Program-made: the position numbers and the translations under genes
Assembly: GCA_021234155.1 (NCBI GenBank)
Contig: JAJEKV010000033.1
Location: 14,635,422-14,699,421, forward strand
Length of the DNA: 64,000 nt
From: Isoetes taiwanensis
Taxonomy: Eukaryota; Streptophyta; Lycopodiopsida; Isoetales; Isoetaceae
Direction: 5' to 3'
The notes under the pieces: generated by a model
What the model saw: only the letters and a program-made list of their open reading frames with translations
Databases searched by the model: none
What the model was told of the DNA's origin: nothing
Part shown: positions 20,844 through 33,522 of the stretch, piece by piece
Layout of the letters: the number at the start of each line of letters is the position of its first letter
Position numbering within the stretch: position 1 is the stretch's first letter

Positions 20844-21391
20844 TGTGAGGACCCTTGGATCTAACAGGAGAATTCGGGAGCTATGTCACGCGGGATTTGC
20901 AAGAAAAGAACAAGGAAAAGAGAACAGAACAAAAAGAGAACAATGAGATCACAATGAGGACAACTTCCTTGATGTCAATGAAGATACATGAGCTCTCGCA
21001 ATCGAGAGAAAACTGATGTGAGACAAGACTCAAAACTCATCTAAAAATCATGTGCTAGCTCTACTCATATATATAGTACAATGGCCTTTGGCCCAATATA
21101 GACACTCTGACTGATTTCGGTGCCGACTCCTGGAAGGAGGCCTGATTTGCAGGAATGCTGGCGGTGCCTCTTGAAGTGCCTGGAATCACGCTGACGCTGA
21201 CGCGGGCGGTGACGGGCCGTCACTTGTCTGAGCGCCGCCTCTTGGTAGCAGACGCGGGCTTTGACTGCGTGGTCTGCTGCTTGGTCTTCTGCTGGGCCTT
21301 TGACGACTGACACGTGCCTGACTGTGCCTTGGCCTTGACTTGGTCTGTCGTATGCGTGAATAGTCCTGTACCAGGAGGCACAGGACTAACA
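20844..21391. mobile_element. Possible solo LTR (TG...CA, 548 bp)
   Basis: The stretch begins TGTGAGGACCC and ends GGACTAACA, contains a TATA-like CATATATATAG at about 21066 and has a GC-rich 3' half (21120-21390) unlike its surroundings. These are LTR-like properties. The 5 bases on either side (CCCTC, GATGG) do not match, so no target-site duplication supports it. No internal retrotransposon sequence or second copy is in the window. Confidence 0.3.
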
Positions 21392-22472
21392 GATGGTAAG
21401 AGAGATGATGATCTATTGCAGTCTAAGCTATGGCCTCTGAAGGTATGATCTTGCTTCAAGGCTTATGTTATGAAGCAGATCGGTTTGCAGTTTGATAGTA
21501 ATGGTAGAGCATCAAGAAATATCGATGCTTATTGCTTGTTTTAGAGCCAACTTTGCTTGTGGCAGCTGAAAAATATGCAAGATAGATATGCATATAAGGT
21601 GCGGTCAAAATGCACAAACAAACTTATGTTGGATGTTGTGAAGTAGCTCTGGCTTTAAACTATCATCAAATAATATATAGATGGCATATATACGTGGCTT
21701 TAATCTAAGCGACAGAGAATATACTGGCATCAGGAAGTACCAGGCTTAAAAAATGTCCAAGATAGGCTGGTAATAGCCAGATTTATAACATGGATCCAAA
21801 GGCAAGATAAAAGAGATGTTATTTCTGCTATATGCTCGTGATTTTGACCTGCTTGAAATGGTTTCTTGCTCGTTTGGTTATTCTTTTTTATAATATGATG
21901 AGCTTCTACATTTTTAAGTTTTCAATAATTGTTATGGCTTTGCCAGTCGTTGTTGCTATGCCATGAACAGGATACTTGCATGTGGCTGCTTATTGCTTAT
22001 GCACGAGCTTGCTCTGCTAGGTATGTGTGGACTGCAGTGCCTGTGTGGTTGTTTCAAACTAGAAGAATGTCTAGATATAAGTAGAATAAGTGGAGCTTTC
22101 TAAATCAGGTTTGATCTAAGACGTATGCTTATGATTCCATGGAAGTCGTAGATAGTATAAACCTTCTATTTGGTACACTCAAATTCTCAAAATTAAGGAA
22201 TGGAACAAAAGAAGTGTCTAAGATGCTTGTAAAAGTTCTGATATATAGCAATCGACACATAACTATCATTAACATTAATTAATATATACCATTGCATCCA
22301 ACACATTTAAATCAAAATCCCCCTGAAACCCCCTTTGGTTTGGGTGCATATTCACACGGAGGGTTACTACGGGCAACGAGTCTTGGGATGGGCATATTTG
22401 CCCTTTATTCCAAGATCTGGACTGTACATAGCGATCCTCGTTTGTGGGGTATGCATGTACAAGTTTTTGTAT
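21392..22472. other. No gene recognised
   Basis: AT-rich sequence with no open frame of interest and no recognised repeat. Confidence 0.4.
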
Positions 22473-22626
22473 CTTTTTTCTTTTTTCTTTTTTCTTTTTT
22501 CTTTTTTCTTTTTTCTTTTTTCTTTTTTCTTTTTTCTTTTTTCTTTTTCCTTTTTCCTTTTTCCTTTTTCCTTTCTCCTTTCTCCTTTCTCCTTTCTCCT
22601 TTCTCCTCTCTCCTTTCTCCTCCTCG
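22473..22626. repeat. Heptamer microsatellite (TTTTTTC)n-(CTTTTTC)n-(CTCCTTT)n
   Basis: Period-7 pyrimidine repeat that changes motif in order: TTTTTTC, then CCTTTTT, then CTCCTTT, ending in CT-rich DNA. It lies just upstream of LINE-B and is inverted relative to the purine heptamers downstream of it. Open frames here are repeat artefacts. Confidence 0.95.
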
Positions 22627-22738
22627 TCCTCTCTCCTCCTGCCCTCTTGAAATTCAAAGAAGCAGCGAAGAATCAAACAGGTTAAATGGGCAAAGGGAAA
22701 GTAGTAATCATTGAATAGGGAAATGCGGAGGTCTTGAT

Positions 22739-23540
22739 AATCATATGGAACATTAATAGATTGACAATGGAAAAAGTAGTCACGATGCGTGATATATTGA
22801 CGATGTGGATATGATATGCTTTATGGAGACCAAAGAACATGAGTTATATCGCTACCTATGATACGAGGATTTGAGTTAATTTGTACAAAGAAGAAGTAAA
22901 CAGATTTGGAACAACGGATAACGGAAACGGTGGGTGGGGCATGTTATGTAAGACAAAGATACAATTTAACCGGGGTGTGTATTAAATAAAGGATAAAATG
23001 GGCAATATATGTGGTTGAAGATAAACGGTTTACAAAGAGAATACTATTTAGCCATTTGTTACTTTGCTCCAAGACATCAAAAGTATACAAGGGAAACAGA
23101 TCCTCTGGGGATGATCCTTTTTGGAATTGAACAGGGACATAATGTATTTTCAAAGAAAGGGGAAGTAATTTTAGCTGGAGACTTTAATGGCGGGGACGTG
23201 TGATAGACAAGCAAAGCAATCTATGGAGACATACATGACCCGCCTCGTTAGAGTATATGGACAAGGATGAACTGATATCTAATGGGTGGAATAGACAATC
23301 ACAGGATCACACCATTACCAGAACTGGTCGGTTCCTTTTGACCCTTTGCTGTAGTGCTAACATGATGATATGTAATGGATTGGATAGATTCCCTGGGACG
23401 GAGAGGACTACGTGTAGATCCAGGAGCATTGTTGACTATATTATAATGGCAGATCAAACATTACATCATATCACAGAATTTCAGGTTATGGAGGAACAGC
23501 TAGAATCGGATCACTGCCCGTTGAAGCTCACAATGGATAT
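22739..23540 (+). pseudogene. LINE-B endonuclease
   Basis: Pieces of an APE-type endonuclease: IIWNIN (22739, first catalytic Asn block), NGNGGWG (22921-22940), YYLAICYFAPRHQKY (23043-23085), VILAGDFNGG (23167-23197, GDFN motif), then in the 265-codon frame from 23257 FLLTLCCSANMMICNGLDRF, RSIVDYII and ESDHCPLKL with the SDH motif (about 23505). All main catalytic motifs are visible but spread over several frames. Confidence 0.75.
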
Positions 23541-24079
23541 CAATACACCAGATTGTCAGATAAAGGAAATAATACAGCAAGGATATTGTCTTAGACCTGG
23601 TTTGAAAGATTGCTGGCTGGGGCTAAGCGGAGCAAGATCCGAATCCATTAAGTGGGATGCAGACTTGTCAATGGCTAGCAAGCAATTATGTGATCTGCTG
23701 TCAGGTACCGCCAAAGAGGTTTTTACCTCTAAGCGTGCTCGGAAAGGGCTACCGTGTAATGCATGGTACGACCAAGCTTGTAAGGAAGCAAAAGCTCAAT
23801 GGAGAAATAGCCATGGCATGGTAAAAGAATATTATAGAAAAGAATATAGAAAGATAATTCTCAAAAAGAAAAGCGCTTTACTTATCATAAACAGGAGTCT
23901 CATTACAACAGCCTACCTATTGGAACCCAAAAGTTTTGGAACACTTCGCCAAGAGAAGAAAACAGGAATTCCCTTTGCAAAATGGATGTGCTTTGGAAAC
24001 ATGTATATAATCTCTATCATGATTCTAAGGGAATTACGATTCTATCCACTATAAATGATCAAACTTATTGATTTCAACA

Positions 24080-24960
24080 GAAGAAGTAGAGGATGGTATA
24101 TCACGTTTGGCAAACGGTAAAGCCAAGGATCTTCAAGGTCTTTGCGCGGAACATATCAAATGGGCAGGGCCCAAAATCCATCCTATTATTTCATATCTCT
24201 TAACGAAAGCAGTGTCACAAGGAATGCCTCAACAATGGCGTGATTAATCGGGTGGTGGTACCGGGCATAAAGGTGGTGCAGCGGGGGAAATTAATAATTA
24301 CAGAACAATACTGGTAAGTGGCTTGTTAACGAAGTTGCTGGCATCTATTTTGGAGAAGAGAATTAGTATGTGGGCGGAGAGCAATCACAAAAGATCGGAA
24401 ACACAAAAGTTGTGCTTTGGCCGGAAGATCTACGATGGATCATTTATTAGTGCTCAAATCAATATTTGACACGCTTAAGGGGACTAAGAAGCCCGTGATA
24501 TGTAGCCTTTGTGGATTTTAGAAAGGCCTTTGATAGAGTGCCTAGACCTAAATTGTGGGAGAGATTAGAGAAATTAGAGGTGCCTTAACAATTACGGGCA
24601 GCGATTAAGTATTATATGAAAAGGTATTGATACAGCTTTCCCTTTCCCCTCCTCAGAGAAAACCCGTAATATATTGATAGCAATATGGGGGTCAAGGGGG
24701 CTGCCCAATGTCTCCCACTCGCTTGGATTGTTCATTGACGTCTTGAGGGCTGGTTACATGACAATTGCCCGGAGGGGACAGATATTTATGGCTATGTGGT
24801 ACGTGATACTAATGCAGCGCTGATGACGAAGTTATTTTTGCGGATCACCGAACACATGTAAAAACATTTAGATGGGCTGGCCCGCCGCGGATACCGGGGA
24901 ATGCAAGTGAACTTGGATAAGACAAATATCATGACGTAGGGGCACTTAAACAGAATTATT
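24080..24960 (+). pseudogene. LINE-B reverse transcriptase
   Basis: YVAFVDFRKAFDRVPRPKLW and ERLEKLEVP (about 24499-24585) form RT motif A (DFRKAFD), and SADDEVIFAD (24814-24845) is a degenerate YADD catalytic motif C with Ser for Tyr. Upstream, KAKDLQGLCAEHIKWAGPK (24120-24175) fits the fingers region. Frameshifts and stops interrupt the domain repeatedly, so it cannot be active. Confidence 0.7.
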
Positions 24961-25512
24961 TCAATATAAGGGAGCCTCCGTGAATACCGTGATTCCTATA
25001 AATATTTGGGGTTGATTTTCCACAGGAACCATAGATGGAACATGTGCATACAGCAGAGAATCGATGGAAGTTATAAGGCTCTTTATGCTATGAGCCTATG
25101 CCGAAGCACATTTATGGTCTTGGTCACTTAAGCGTAAACTTTTGTGTCACTAGTACAGAGTGTAGCATTATATGGCGGTGAGATATGGGGCCTAGCCTCT
25201 CCAGGATTATGGGATGATTTAGAGCAAATTCTAAAGAAATTCATAACGCCTTGAGATAGGGGTAAAAGCTCGGACTCCATATCAAATGATGTTAAGCCCC
25301 AATGTGGGCTTATGCCTTTAGAAGGAGAAGTTAGTCGGATGCATTAGATACCTGAAAAAAGTGGATACCATGGACAGCACAAGACTCCCCTCACAAGGCC
25401 CTTTTGGTTAGCAAGGATAAAGGATGGTTTCAAGATGTTGTAAGATGGCTAAGGAAATGGGATATTGATCGCGGGGAGGCACTGGTAGGCAATAACTTGA
25501 GACAATGGGTTT

Positions 25513-26017
25513 TTGGTAAGGTATACAAGAAGATGTGGTCTCAAACAAAAAAACAAAAATGATTCTATACAGCAAAGCATGAATCCTAGTTTGGGAATAG
25601 CCAAGTACCTACATGAGAATATCTCTATAAAGAAAAGGCATGCAATAGGACTAATACGCCTTAGCTCGCATCATTTGGGAGTGGAAACTGGTAGATGGGG
25701 ACATGTTATCCCTAGGATGGAGAGATATTGTAAGATTTTATGGGGAAGAACAAATAGAAGATGAAGAACATGCATTGCTTCATTGTAGTGCTTATCATGC
25801 ATTAAGAGCACAACATGGGATTAATGCCCAAGATCTTTGTACCTTCTTTACCTTGGGAGGAGATAAGATTGGGGCATATATATTAGAATTGATGAGATGT
25901 AGAGAGAATTGTCTGAAGAGATTGAATAACATTATAGAGGATGATAATATGTTGAGTGAGAGTGACGAGTTAGATGAGGATTCTGAAACTCATCTACTCT
26001 TTTATGATGATGTGTAA
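25513..26017 (+). pseudogene. LINE-B C-terminal part
   Basis: Two overlapping frames give SIKKRHAIGLIRLSSHHLGV then ETGRWG, and EDEEHALLHCSAYHALRAQH. The R.S.H.L..E.GRW..... E.E.H.L..C..Y...R pattern is the usual C-terminal Cys/His block of such LINEs, in which the H...C pair is conserved. The last frame ends at 26017, just before the 3' tail. Confidence 0.6.
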
Positions 26018-26084
26018 AAGTTTGGTTGTCTTTTAGGCCTTTGAGGCCTCCCAAAGACTTAATACACTTCACTTCACTTCCTCT

Positions 26085-26323
26085 AAAAGGAAAAAGGAAA
26101 AAGGAAAAAGGAAAAAGGAAAAAGGAAAAAGGAAAAAGGAAAAAGGAAACAGGGAAGAGGGAAGAGGGAAGAGGGAAGAGGGAAGAAAAAAGAAAGAAGA
26201 AAGAAGAAAGAAGAAAGAAGAAAGAAGAAAGAAGAAAGAAGAAAGAAGAAAGAAGAAAGAAGAAAGAAGAAAGAAGAAAGAAGAAAGAAGAAAGAAAAAA
26301 GAAAAAAGAAAGAAGAAAGAAAG
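26085..26323. repeat. Heptamer microsatellite (GGAAAAA)n-(GGGAAGA)n-(AAGAAGA)n
   Basis: Period-7 purine repeat with ordered motif changes, joining LINE-B on the left and the 9-kb block on the right. The same motif order, including a single GGAAACA unit at the first switch, is found at 45.86-46.12 kb, so it belongs to the duplicated segment. Confidence 0.95.
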
Positions 26324-29089
26324 ATAGGGCGTACTATCCATTGCCTGTGATACAAGTCACTAACACTAGACCTGTTCCATGATGGACCATTAAAGGGCAT
26401 TTTGAAGGTTCACAAAAAACATCATATAAAATCAAGAATGCAAAAACTCGCCAAACCCTTTCTAGGAGTCGATATATGGTAGTCATGCTTCACATGAAAA
26501 ATACACAAAAATGTATCAGCTCCCATTCTTGTGAATTATGCTCTAGCAAACCCAAGGGGGTCCAGTACCAAAAGCTTCATGTTCACACAAAGTAAAGCTA
26601 CCTTAATGAAAAGATTTTTTTGATTTTTTTTGTTATAATGTTATTTTTCTACACGAGATATAGAGCAAGATACAAAAAGCCGCATCTCAATTCGAAGTCT
26701 ATAAAGGAAGATAGAGCAATTCAAACATGACAGGGTCAAAATTGTCCTTTGCCTTCTGAGAACCAGTACTGGTTCCCAGAAGCAGTTGTGATATAAAAAC
26801 AACAACTTTCAGAAGAAGATCAATTTTGAGTTCAAATTTGGCATGTAAGTAGTCCACGAGGTCCTCCATCATAGAAAAATGTTTGCTGAGTTTGACTTTG
26901 ATGTTTTGACTTTTACTTCAGTTTTCAATTTTAGGGAATTTATACAAATGGATAGCATTGCTATATATGAGTCTAGGTTGTCCTCCAAAAAATCATATTA
27001 TGAAACTTTATAAGGATGTGAAACCAATGCAAAAACAAGCTCGTGGAAAGAGAAAAAGACATGGTAAAAATAAATCAAAAACGATATCTGTACCTGCCCA
27101 TTACTGGTCCATAGTTCATTTAAAAATTGATAATATCCTTATGCTATTCCATTTCAAGTTGAATTTTGAGACATGAGTAGCTCTTGGACCACTTTATTCA
27201 CAAAAAATATTTGTTGTTCATTATCTTGAGGATTGAACTAGAATAGATAGCATCAATTATATTATATCCTCCATGTTTATTCTAGATTTGTGCCCTAAGG
27301 TGTGACTTTACAAAATCACATCCTCAAAATATCTCATGTCAAGAAACCAATGCAAAAAGAAGCAAGGAAAAATATGAAAAACTTTTACTATAAAAAATTA
27401 AGATAGACCACTATCTGCAGTCCAGTTGCAGACCATCATTGGTCCAAATGATTGAAAGTTTAAAAATTATTAATGGTGCCACCTTAACAAATTTTGATCT
27501 CAACTTTCACATATAGTTTACTTGTATGATTCTCTATAGGACAAAATTAATTGATCAAGTTAGCTTGTATAATTTAGGGCAAGGCTGCAGCACAAAAATT
27601 TGAGAATTTATGGGGTGCTTATGACCAATTGAACCTACATGGACTTTCACTTACACCTTTCAAAAATCATGTGATCGAAGCTAAAAAGCCATAATATCAA
27701 TCTATGGAGCAAAATGGATAAGGCAAGGGATAAGGTTAGTGAGAAATACATGCTCTATACAATTGGTCTCATGGACCATAAATGGTGATGCATGCTTATA
27801 TAAATTAAAATCTTAGAAATAACATGTTACTTTGATATGCAACTAGAGATTTTATTGCTAAGAAAGGTTTGCATCCATAAAAATATAATGTACATGAAAG
27901 ATAACCTACATGTAATATTATTCTACTTGGATTACAATGCTTTATAGCAGTAACACAGATATGAAGTTTATGCTAGTAAGACATAAGCAGATTTCATGGT
28001 ATATTTTTCATTCTTATTCTTATTCTTAATAAGATCATACAACATATATAAGAGATCTCTATATATGTCATTTCTCACATTTTGAACTATTTTAAAGGCA
28101 TATTTGGGAAAAATTAGTGTCTCTTTCTATGAACCAAAGAAGCATATATGAAATGTTATGTGGTCTATTTATATATTGTCATGGCTAAACTTCACAACAT
28201 TCACTTGAATTCATCAATACACATCATTAACTATAATCGTTGTGGAGTTTTGGACCTATAGTTGTGGAGTTGACCCAACTTTTTATGCTCTAATGTGTTA
28301 ATCCGGCTGCTGTACATCATGTTTGAATTCCAAAAATTGCATGGTTACACCCTAGTTATACTATATGTTAAGTTTATAAGAGTTATGCTCTATGTAGATA
28401 TAAATAGAACGCATCATTTATTACCCACATGGCATTATGGATGATTATTATTGGAGCATTTTAACATATACTTTTGTCCAGAATTCTGTATAGTAGATTC
28501 TTTTAGTAAATATTGAGGTTAACATGACTTATAAGCACTCCAAAAAATCATGAAACTATATCTCGTATAGTTAGCAACTCATGGCCACAAGAATTAAGTC
28601 AAAACTGGTTATAATGAGAGAGAGAGATAATTCTTGAACCTCAAGCAGCTTTTTTGATCAAAATAGGGTTTGGCGGCTTCCACCGATATCAAATGATTGC
28701 AAGAAAACATGGGAACATAAAACTCAATGCACTCTATGATACACAGGCAAATACCTCCAACTTTAGCAAGGTTTAGGTCACTTTATGCTAGAAATATCGA
28801 AGAAGGCAGTTCTGGACTGGTGCAAAACTGTCAAATATGCAATGTTTGAGCAATCACCACAAGGTATAGATGACCCCATTGGTCTTGAAATTCTCAGAGA
28901 TCATTAAGAAACAAGTGAAGACTCAAATGATGGTGGTATATTATAAAATTGAAATTTCTTTCGTGAGTTACATGGGTTTAAGTGGCAGAGGTCATGTGGG
29001 CCAGTTCTGGTCCATGGATCAGGAATGATCCCAGAGACAGGTCTAGTGCTAATTCATTCCTCATCTCATTCATTCTAGTAGAGACACGT

Positions 29090-31771
29090 TCAAAAACTCA
29101 AATTGCCTTCACAAAAAGGTTCTAGATCATTCAACATAATCATCATGTTCCTCTGCAGTATCATTGGGGTCCGCTTAATCACCTTGCGCTTGCGATGGCT
29201 TTGGAAGTATACAAAAAACCATCTCTCTTGCGGGCGATCAATTGTGACAGTAGTGTACGTCCTTGTATAGCATATTGCAATTCTGGAATAGTCCATCCAT
29301 CGTCACCAAGATAAAGTCGACTTTGTAATATCCAATCCGTAACACATCACAAATGGATACGATGCCCACACCGTAGAGCGTACCAGCCAACCTGCGTCAA
29401 GTTGTCCTAGCACAATGCACAATGTTTATAATTCACACCCTTTAGCTCCTTCCATTGACTATTGTATAGGTACCCACGGGGTTGATACCCAATTGCTTGC
29501 TCGAAGGTCACTCTAAAAGTGTTTGTGTCTAAAGATTTTGTTAGATTGCATAAGTGTTCATTGTTTTCACTCAAAACAGTCGCCTCTCAATTCAATGCCT
29601 GCAACCAACATTTCTAATTCTGCAACCATCTTCTCGACTGCATCAACACGGCCTTTTAGGCAAAAGTTCTCCTTAGAAAGAGACAGATTTTGACTTCTCT
29701 CGTTATCTAACTGAGCTCGTAGATCCGCCTCCTCATTCCACACAGCATCCGCTGGTTACCCTCACTACTTTTAAAAGTCGATTAACATCTTCAACTAGGT
29801 AGATTATAGTAATGGGCTCATCACCCAACGTGTTGTCGCTATCTTCCGCATGTTTAACTCTTTTGGTACTGCCACTACCACTTTCTTGCCTCCATTTTCT
29901 ATTGGCATAGTTCACAGATTGACCTTTTGCAAGCCCATAATAAACTTGCTGCACAAATGTTTTGGGGAACTCACTGTTGTGGAGTAATTGACATGCACTT
30001 GAACATAACGCTCCCGTGCTCTTGCTCGCACTGTAGTATTCTTGCATTCATCGACTTTAAACTTACCTCTCTGTTAAGGCCAGTCCCTTTCAAACTCTTT
30101 CATGTCCAAACTTAGGGTCACATCCTCGAAGTCAGTTCCATGTGGACAATAGTCTGATCCATTATCCTGACAAACTCCATGCACCTCTATGATGGTGGAA
30201 CCTTTAGATGTGTCCACCCATTGATCGTAGCCATATCAGCTCTTTCATGCAAAACTCATCTGCGCTCTGGCATGTTCCGCTGCCCTCTCCACTCGCTGGA
30301 AGGCCCTATAATCGGCCTCATCTTGTAAGCTTTGCAGCAGATGTGAGAAGGCCATGGTTGTCAAGTGCAAAGGCAACGAGAAATCACCTTGTTGCTGGGG
30401 ATTCGCGATTGTAACTTCCTCTACATGCTCAGGCATGGTTTGTTTGCTTCTCAACTGCATGCTTTGATTTCATAAACACTTAATAAAAAACTTGCAAATA
30501 CGTCAATATAAAAAAATACCCAAAAAAAGGATTGTTACACATGCATACACACAACAACTTATCAATAGTCCTCAATAAATCAAACATTATGGTCTACACG
30601 CTATAAATTCAAGTATTGACTATTGAGATGTGTTCATATAGTTTGTCAATTCAATGTCGTTGTTCAACCAATTTACTAATGAATATAATAATAGTATACA
30701 CGAATGTGCATTAATTGTAGGTAGTAGGACATGCATGCTATGTGTGGCTAGGACCACCTTGGTCTGCATCGTCTCCACCATGTCCAACTTGAAGAATCCA
30801 ATCGATTCCGGTATGTGGCCCTCGTTCACGCGATATTGGAGAGCAATGCCAAGAGCTCGCATGGTGTCAACAAGTAGCTAGCCCATATCAAACAACCATG
30901 CCTTGTCCCTTATTGGAGGATCTACACAATGCTTTAAATAGCCGCATATCCCCGATTGCTTGGTTTGCCGATGAACATCTCAGAACAACTCCATATAGGA
31001 GTGCTTACCGGCAAAGTCACCAAGTAATTGACAATATACACCGCCCTATCAAGTTAGAGTCCACCCTTGCAAAGGGTCGTTCCGATCCAATATATAGATG
31101 CCTAGTTCTTTTCACTCTCGATTTTTCTTATCGGCATTCTAGACTCTCTCATATTTTTCAACATAGCTTTTCACTACCGTATTAGGGTCCACAACACCTA
31201 GCCGAAAAATTATCATCTTTGAATATTTCACGCATTACACTTTATCTATAAGAAAACTAGAACTCTAGATGTTACATTCAACACCATCCCATAAGTACGT
31301 AACTAATTATTTGTCTATTTATTATCCGGGATAAATCTATAATTGCAAACCAAGTTGTCTTAGCATCCAGATCTTTTACGTGCTTCCCACTCTCTATCAA
31401 TCTCACCGGACGCCCGTCTCGATTGTTTGTTCCATCACTTTCTTAACAAGGTATTTGGGGAGAGGGGGAGGGGGTTGATGGGCTTCCTTCTTTAGCTTTC
31501 TATTGGTCCAGATCACATTCCATGTGACGGCTTTTTCTTTCAGCTCTAGCCTCAAGCAAGCACTAGTCAAATTTGCAACCTCCATGATCATATTTCTAGT
31601 AGTGCGGCTAATGTTGCCCACTATCCATGTGTACCTATCTATCTCTCCCTTTTGGGTTCTAGAGCTATCATTCAAGTTTAAAACCCTCTCAATATCTTTA
31701 ACGAGCTTGCATGATAGCTTAGCCATCCTTTCCATTACTGGTAATCGATTCCAATTTGAGATTTGAGACAT
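29090..31771 (-). pseudogene. Decayed gene of unknown function (block copy 1)
   Basis: Minus-strand frames in order from 31771: MSQISNWNRLPVMERMAKLS, CKLVKDIERVLNL, NISRTTRNMIMEVANLTSAC, LRLELKEKAVTWN; then about 31020-30620 IVNYLADFAGKHSYMELFGD and ALGIALQYR, FKLDMVETMQTKVVLATHSM; then 30460-30245 DFSLPLHLTTMAFSHLLQSL, QDEADYRAFQRVERAAEHAR; then 30047-29733. The mixture of helical, charged segments separated by stops looks like a multi-exon or frameshifted gene. I do not recognise the family. A matching copy lies at about 48.9-51.6 kb, also broken. Confidence 0.4.
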
Positions 31772-32864
31772 TGCAAAGCCGATTATAGAGCAAATTCATC
31801 AACTCGGGTCTCAAACTAGACCATGCTTTTTGTGGTCTACTTTTCCTACACAAATTGTAGAAGAAGACCACGACCTTCACTCAACATGTGGCTCATTTTG
31901 CAACACCAATGCATCACGCCATTGGCTCGAAGCTATTTTGCAACACCAATTCTGTGCCATTGGCTTTGAACTAACTCTCGCTTTCTCCTCGTGGATTCGT
32001 GGCTGGTTGTCCGAGGGAGTATGAGTATCTAGTTGCTAGCTAGCGAGAACCAACTCTAGAATAGTAATAGTGACAACACCTCTGAGGATCAAGAAAAAAA
32101 CCTCCAATTTAGTGCTTGTAAATACCCTATACTAATTCACTTTCCCTACTACTTAATACTAAGTTTTAGGTATTCAACATTAAGTGGGGACCCTAACCTA
32201 CTATTAAATAACTTTTAGTGGGTAACTATATACAAAGACAGATACACAAATAAATGCCACAACATGATTTATGATCTGACCCAGCCACTGACTAGACAAG
32301 AAGCTCCCACTTAGAGGTTAGCACAATTAACGCAGTGCACTTGACCCGGGTGGTGCTTTCCCTAAAGATAGGTCCAATTGAATACTTACTAAAATATATG
32401 TCAGTCGCTATATCAATGCTGGACTTTCATCAATACCACCATCAAGAACTAGGATATACATTAGTAATGTACCCTCGTAACCTTCTATGAGAGTACAATG
32501 CACATCTTTCGAAACTGCATGGCATAGATCATTGGGTTTGAGGGTTATTTGGCTATTGGGTCGGCAATTTCAATATGGTTGAAACTACTCAAGACAAATA
32601 TAGCCGAGATTTGAAAGTGATGCAAGGTCTTGAGCATGAACAACGATTACAGCTCCTAGATAGTAACTATTCACATCTGACAGAATCATTTAGTGATCAA
32701 ACTTCACATGTTGCAATCAGTGGATGGGCTCAGGTTGGGCATATGCCAAATATGACAGATGCTATGTGAGTACCCTGGTATTGGATCTCACACCTGGTCT
32801 CAGGCGGCAAATTATTTTGTTCACTGCAGTCTTGGATCATACTCCACAAGTCATCTTTGCGGGT

Positions 32865-33522
32865 CAGTGTTGATTTTAGTGGCTATTTATCGCAAAATTG
32901 CTATATTTTTGGATTTTGGAGAATTTTGCCACTATGTTTAGTAGGCTTCCTTCAGTAAGAATATGAGATTAATTCGCCAAATTTTTCTGAAAAAGCCTAC
33001 CCTCTTCTACCACATTCGCCAGCAAAATGAATTTAGTGAAGGAGCTTTTTCGCATGTCTATCAATAATCTCAATTCTTAAATCTCTAACAGATCGCCTAC
33101 TTAAAAACCATTGATTTACCAATTCCATATGTATAGAGGTGAAGATTTTGAATTCTGATTTGTGCCACACCTATGCCTTAATGCATGATAAAGCCATACC
33201 ATTTTATGTCTTTACCATGGAATATTGAGAAAATAGTACTCTCAGGTACAATCACGAAAACAAAATGGGAGCTTACAACATTAGTTAGTGGCACTTATTT
33301 ATATCACTATGTTGCACTTGTGACATCAATGATGTGGTAGGATTTTAGACATCACCACAAGTACTACACACATACTTTAGTGATTAACATTTATCGCCAT
33401 ATGCACTACACAAATACTTAAATGGGTAAAATTTATCGCCTTCCAAAAAAAATTTGAATCTCAAATTATCGCCAGAATAGTTATATCCAGATTATGATAT
33501 AGTACCACTAAAACCATCACTG
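32865..33522. mobile_element. hAT-like nonautonomous DNA transposon (MITE), 658 bp
   Basis: The insert begins CAGTGTTGATTTTAGTGG and ends with the inverse of CAGTGATGGTTTTAGTGG: an 18-bp terminal inverted repeat with two mismatches. It is bordered by an exact 8-bp target duplication TTGCGGGT (32857-32864 and 33523-33530). The second block copy has the uninterrupted site with a single TTGCGGGT at 52683-52690. CAGTG ends with 8-bp duplications are typical of the hAT superfamily. The interior has no transposase and carries several TATCGCC/ATTCGCC words near both ends, possible transposase-binding sites. Confidence 0.92.

Larger units (their letters stand above)
22690..26084 (+). mobile_element. 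LINE-B: nearly full-length non-LTR retrotransposon, many breaks
   Basis: The plus strand contains, in order, endonuclease, reverse transcriptase and C-terminal remnants of a LINE ORF2 over 3.3 kb, followed by a short 3' region (26018-26084) and a purine tail repeat starting at 26085. Many stops and frameshifts show it is dead. Its RT (FVDFRKAFDRVPR) differs from the L1-type family elsewhere in the window, so it belongs to another clade, perhaps RTE/Jockey-like; the exact clade needs a tree. No target-site duplication found. Confidence 0.75.

Noticed and set aside
22275-22714. Long Phe/Leu-rich or Lys/Arg/Glu-rich open frames on both strands
   Set aside because: They are translations of the heptamer microsatellite, in which a 7-base unit cycles through all frames and rarely makes a stop.
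26085-26323. Interstitial telomere
   Set aside because: The period is 7, but no TTTAGGG or CCCTAAA units are present in any of the arrays.
26026-26400. Lys/Glu-rich frames on the plus strand and their Phe/Leu complements
   Set aside because: Microsatellite artefacts; the same applies at 35.75-36.19, 37.14-37.45, 39.05-39.58 and 45.80-46.20 kb.
26958-27176. 72-codon frame present in all three 9-kb block copies (also 36744-36962 and 46758-46964)
   Set aside because: Short, basic and without a domain. In the third copy the frame is broken by small indels, so duplication explains its repeated presence.
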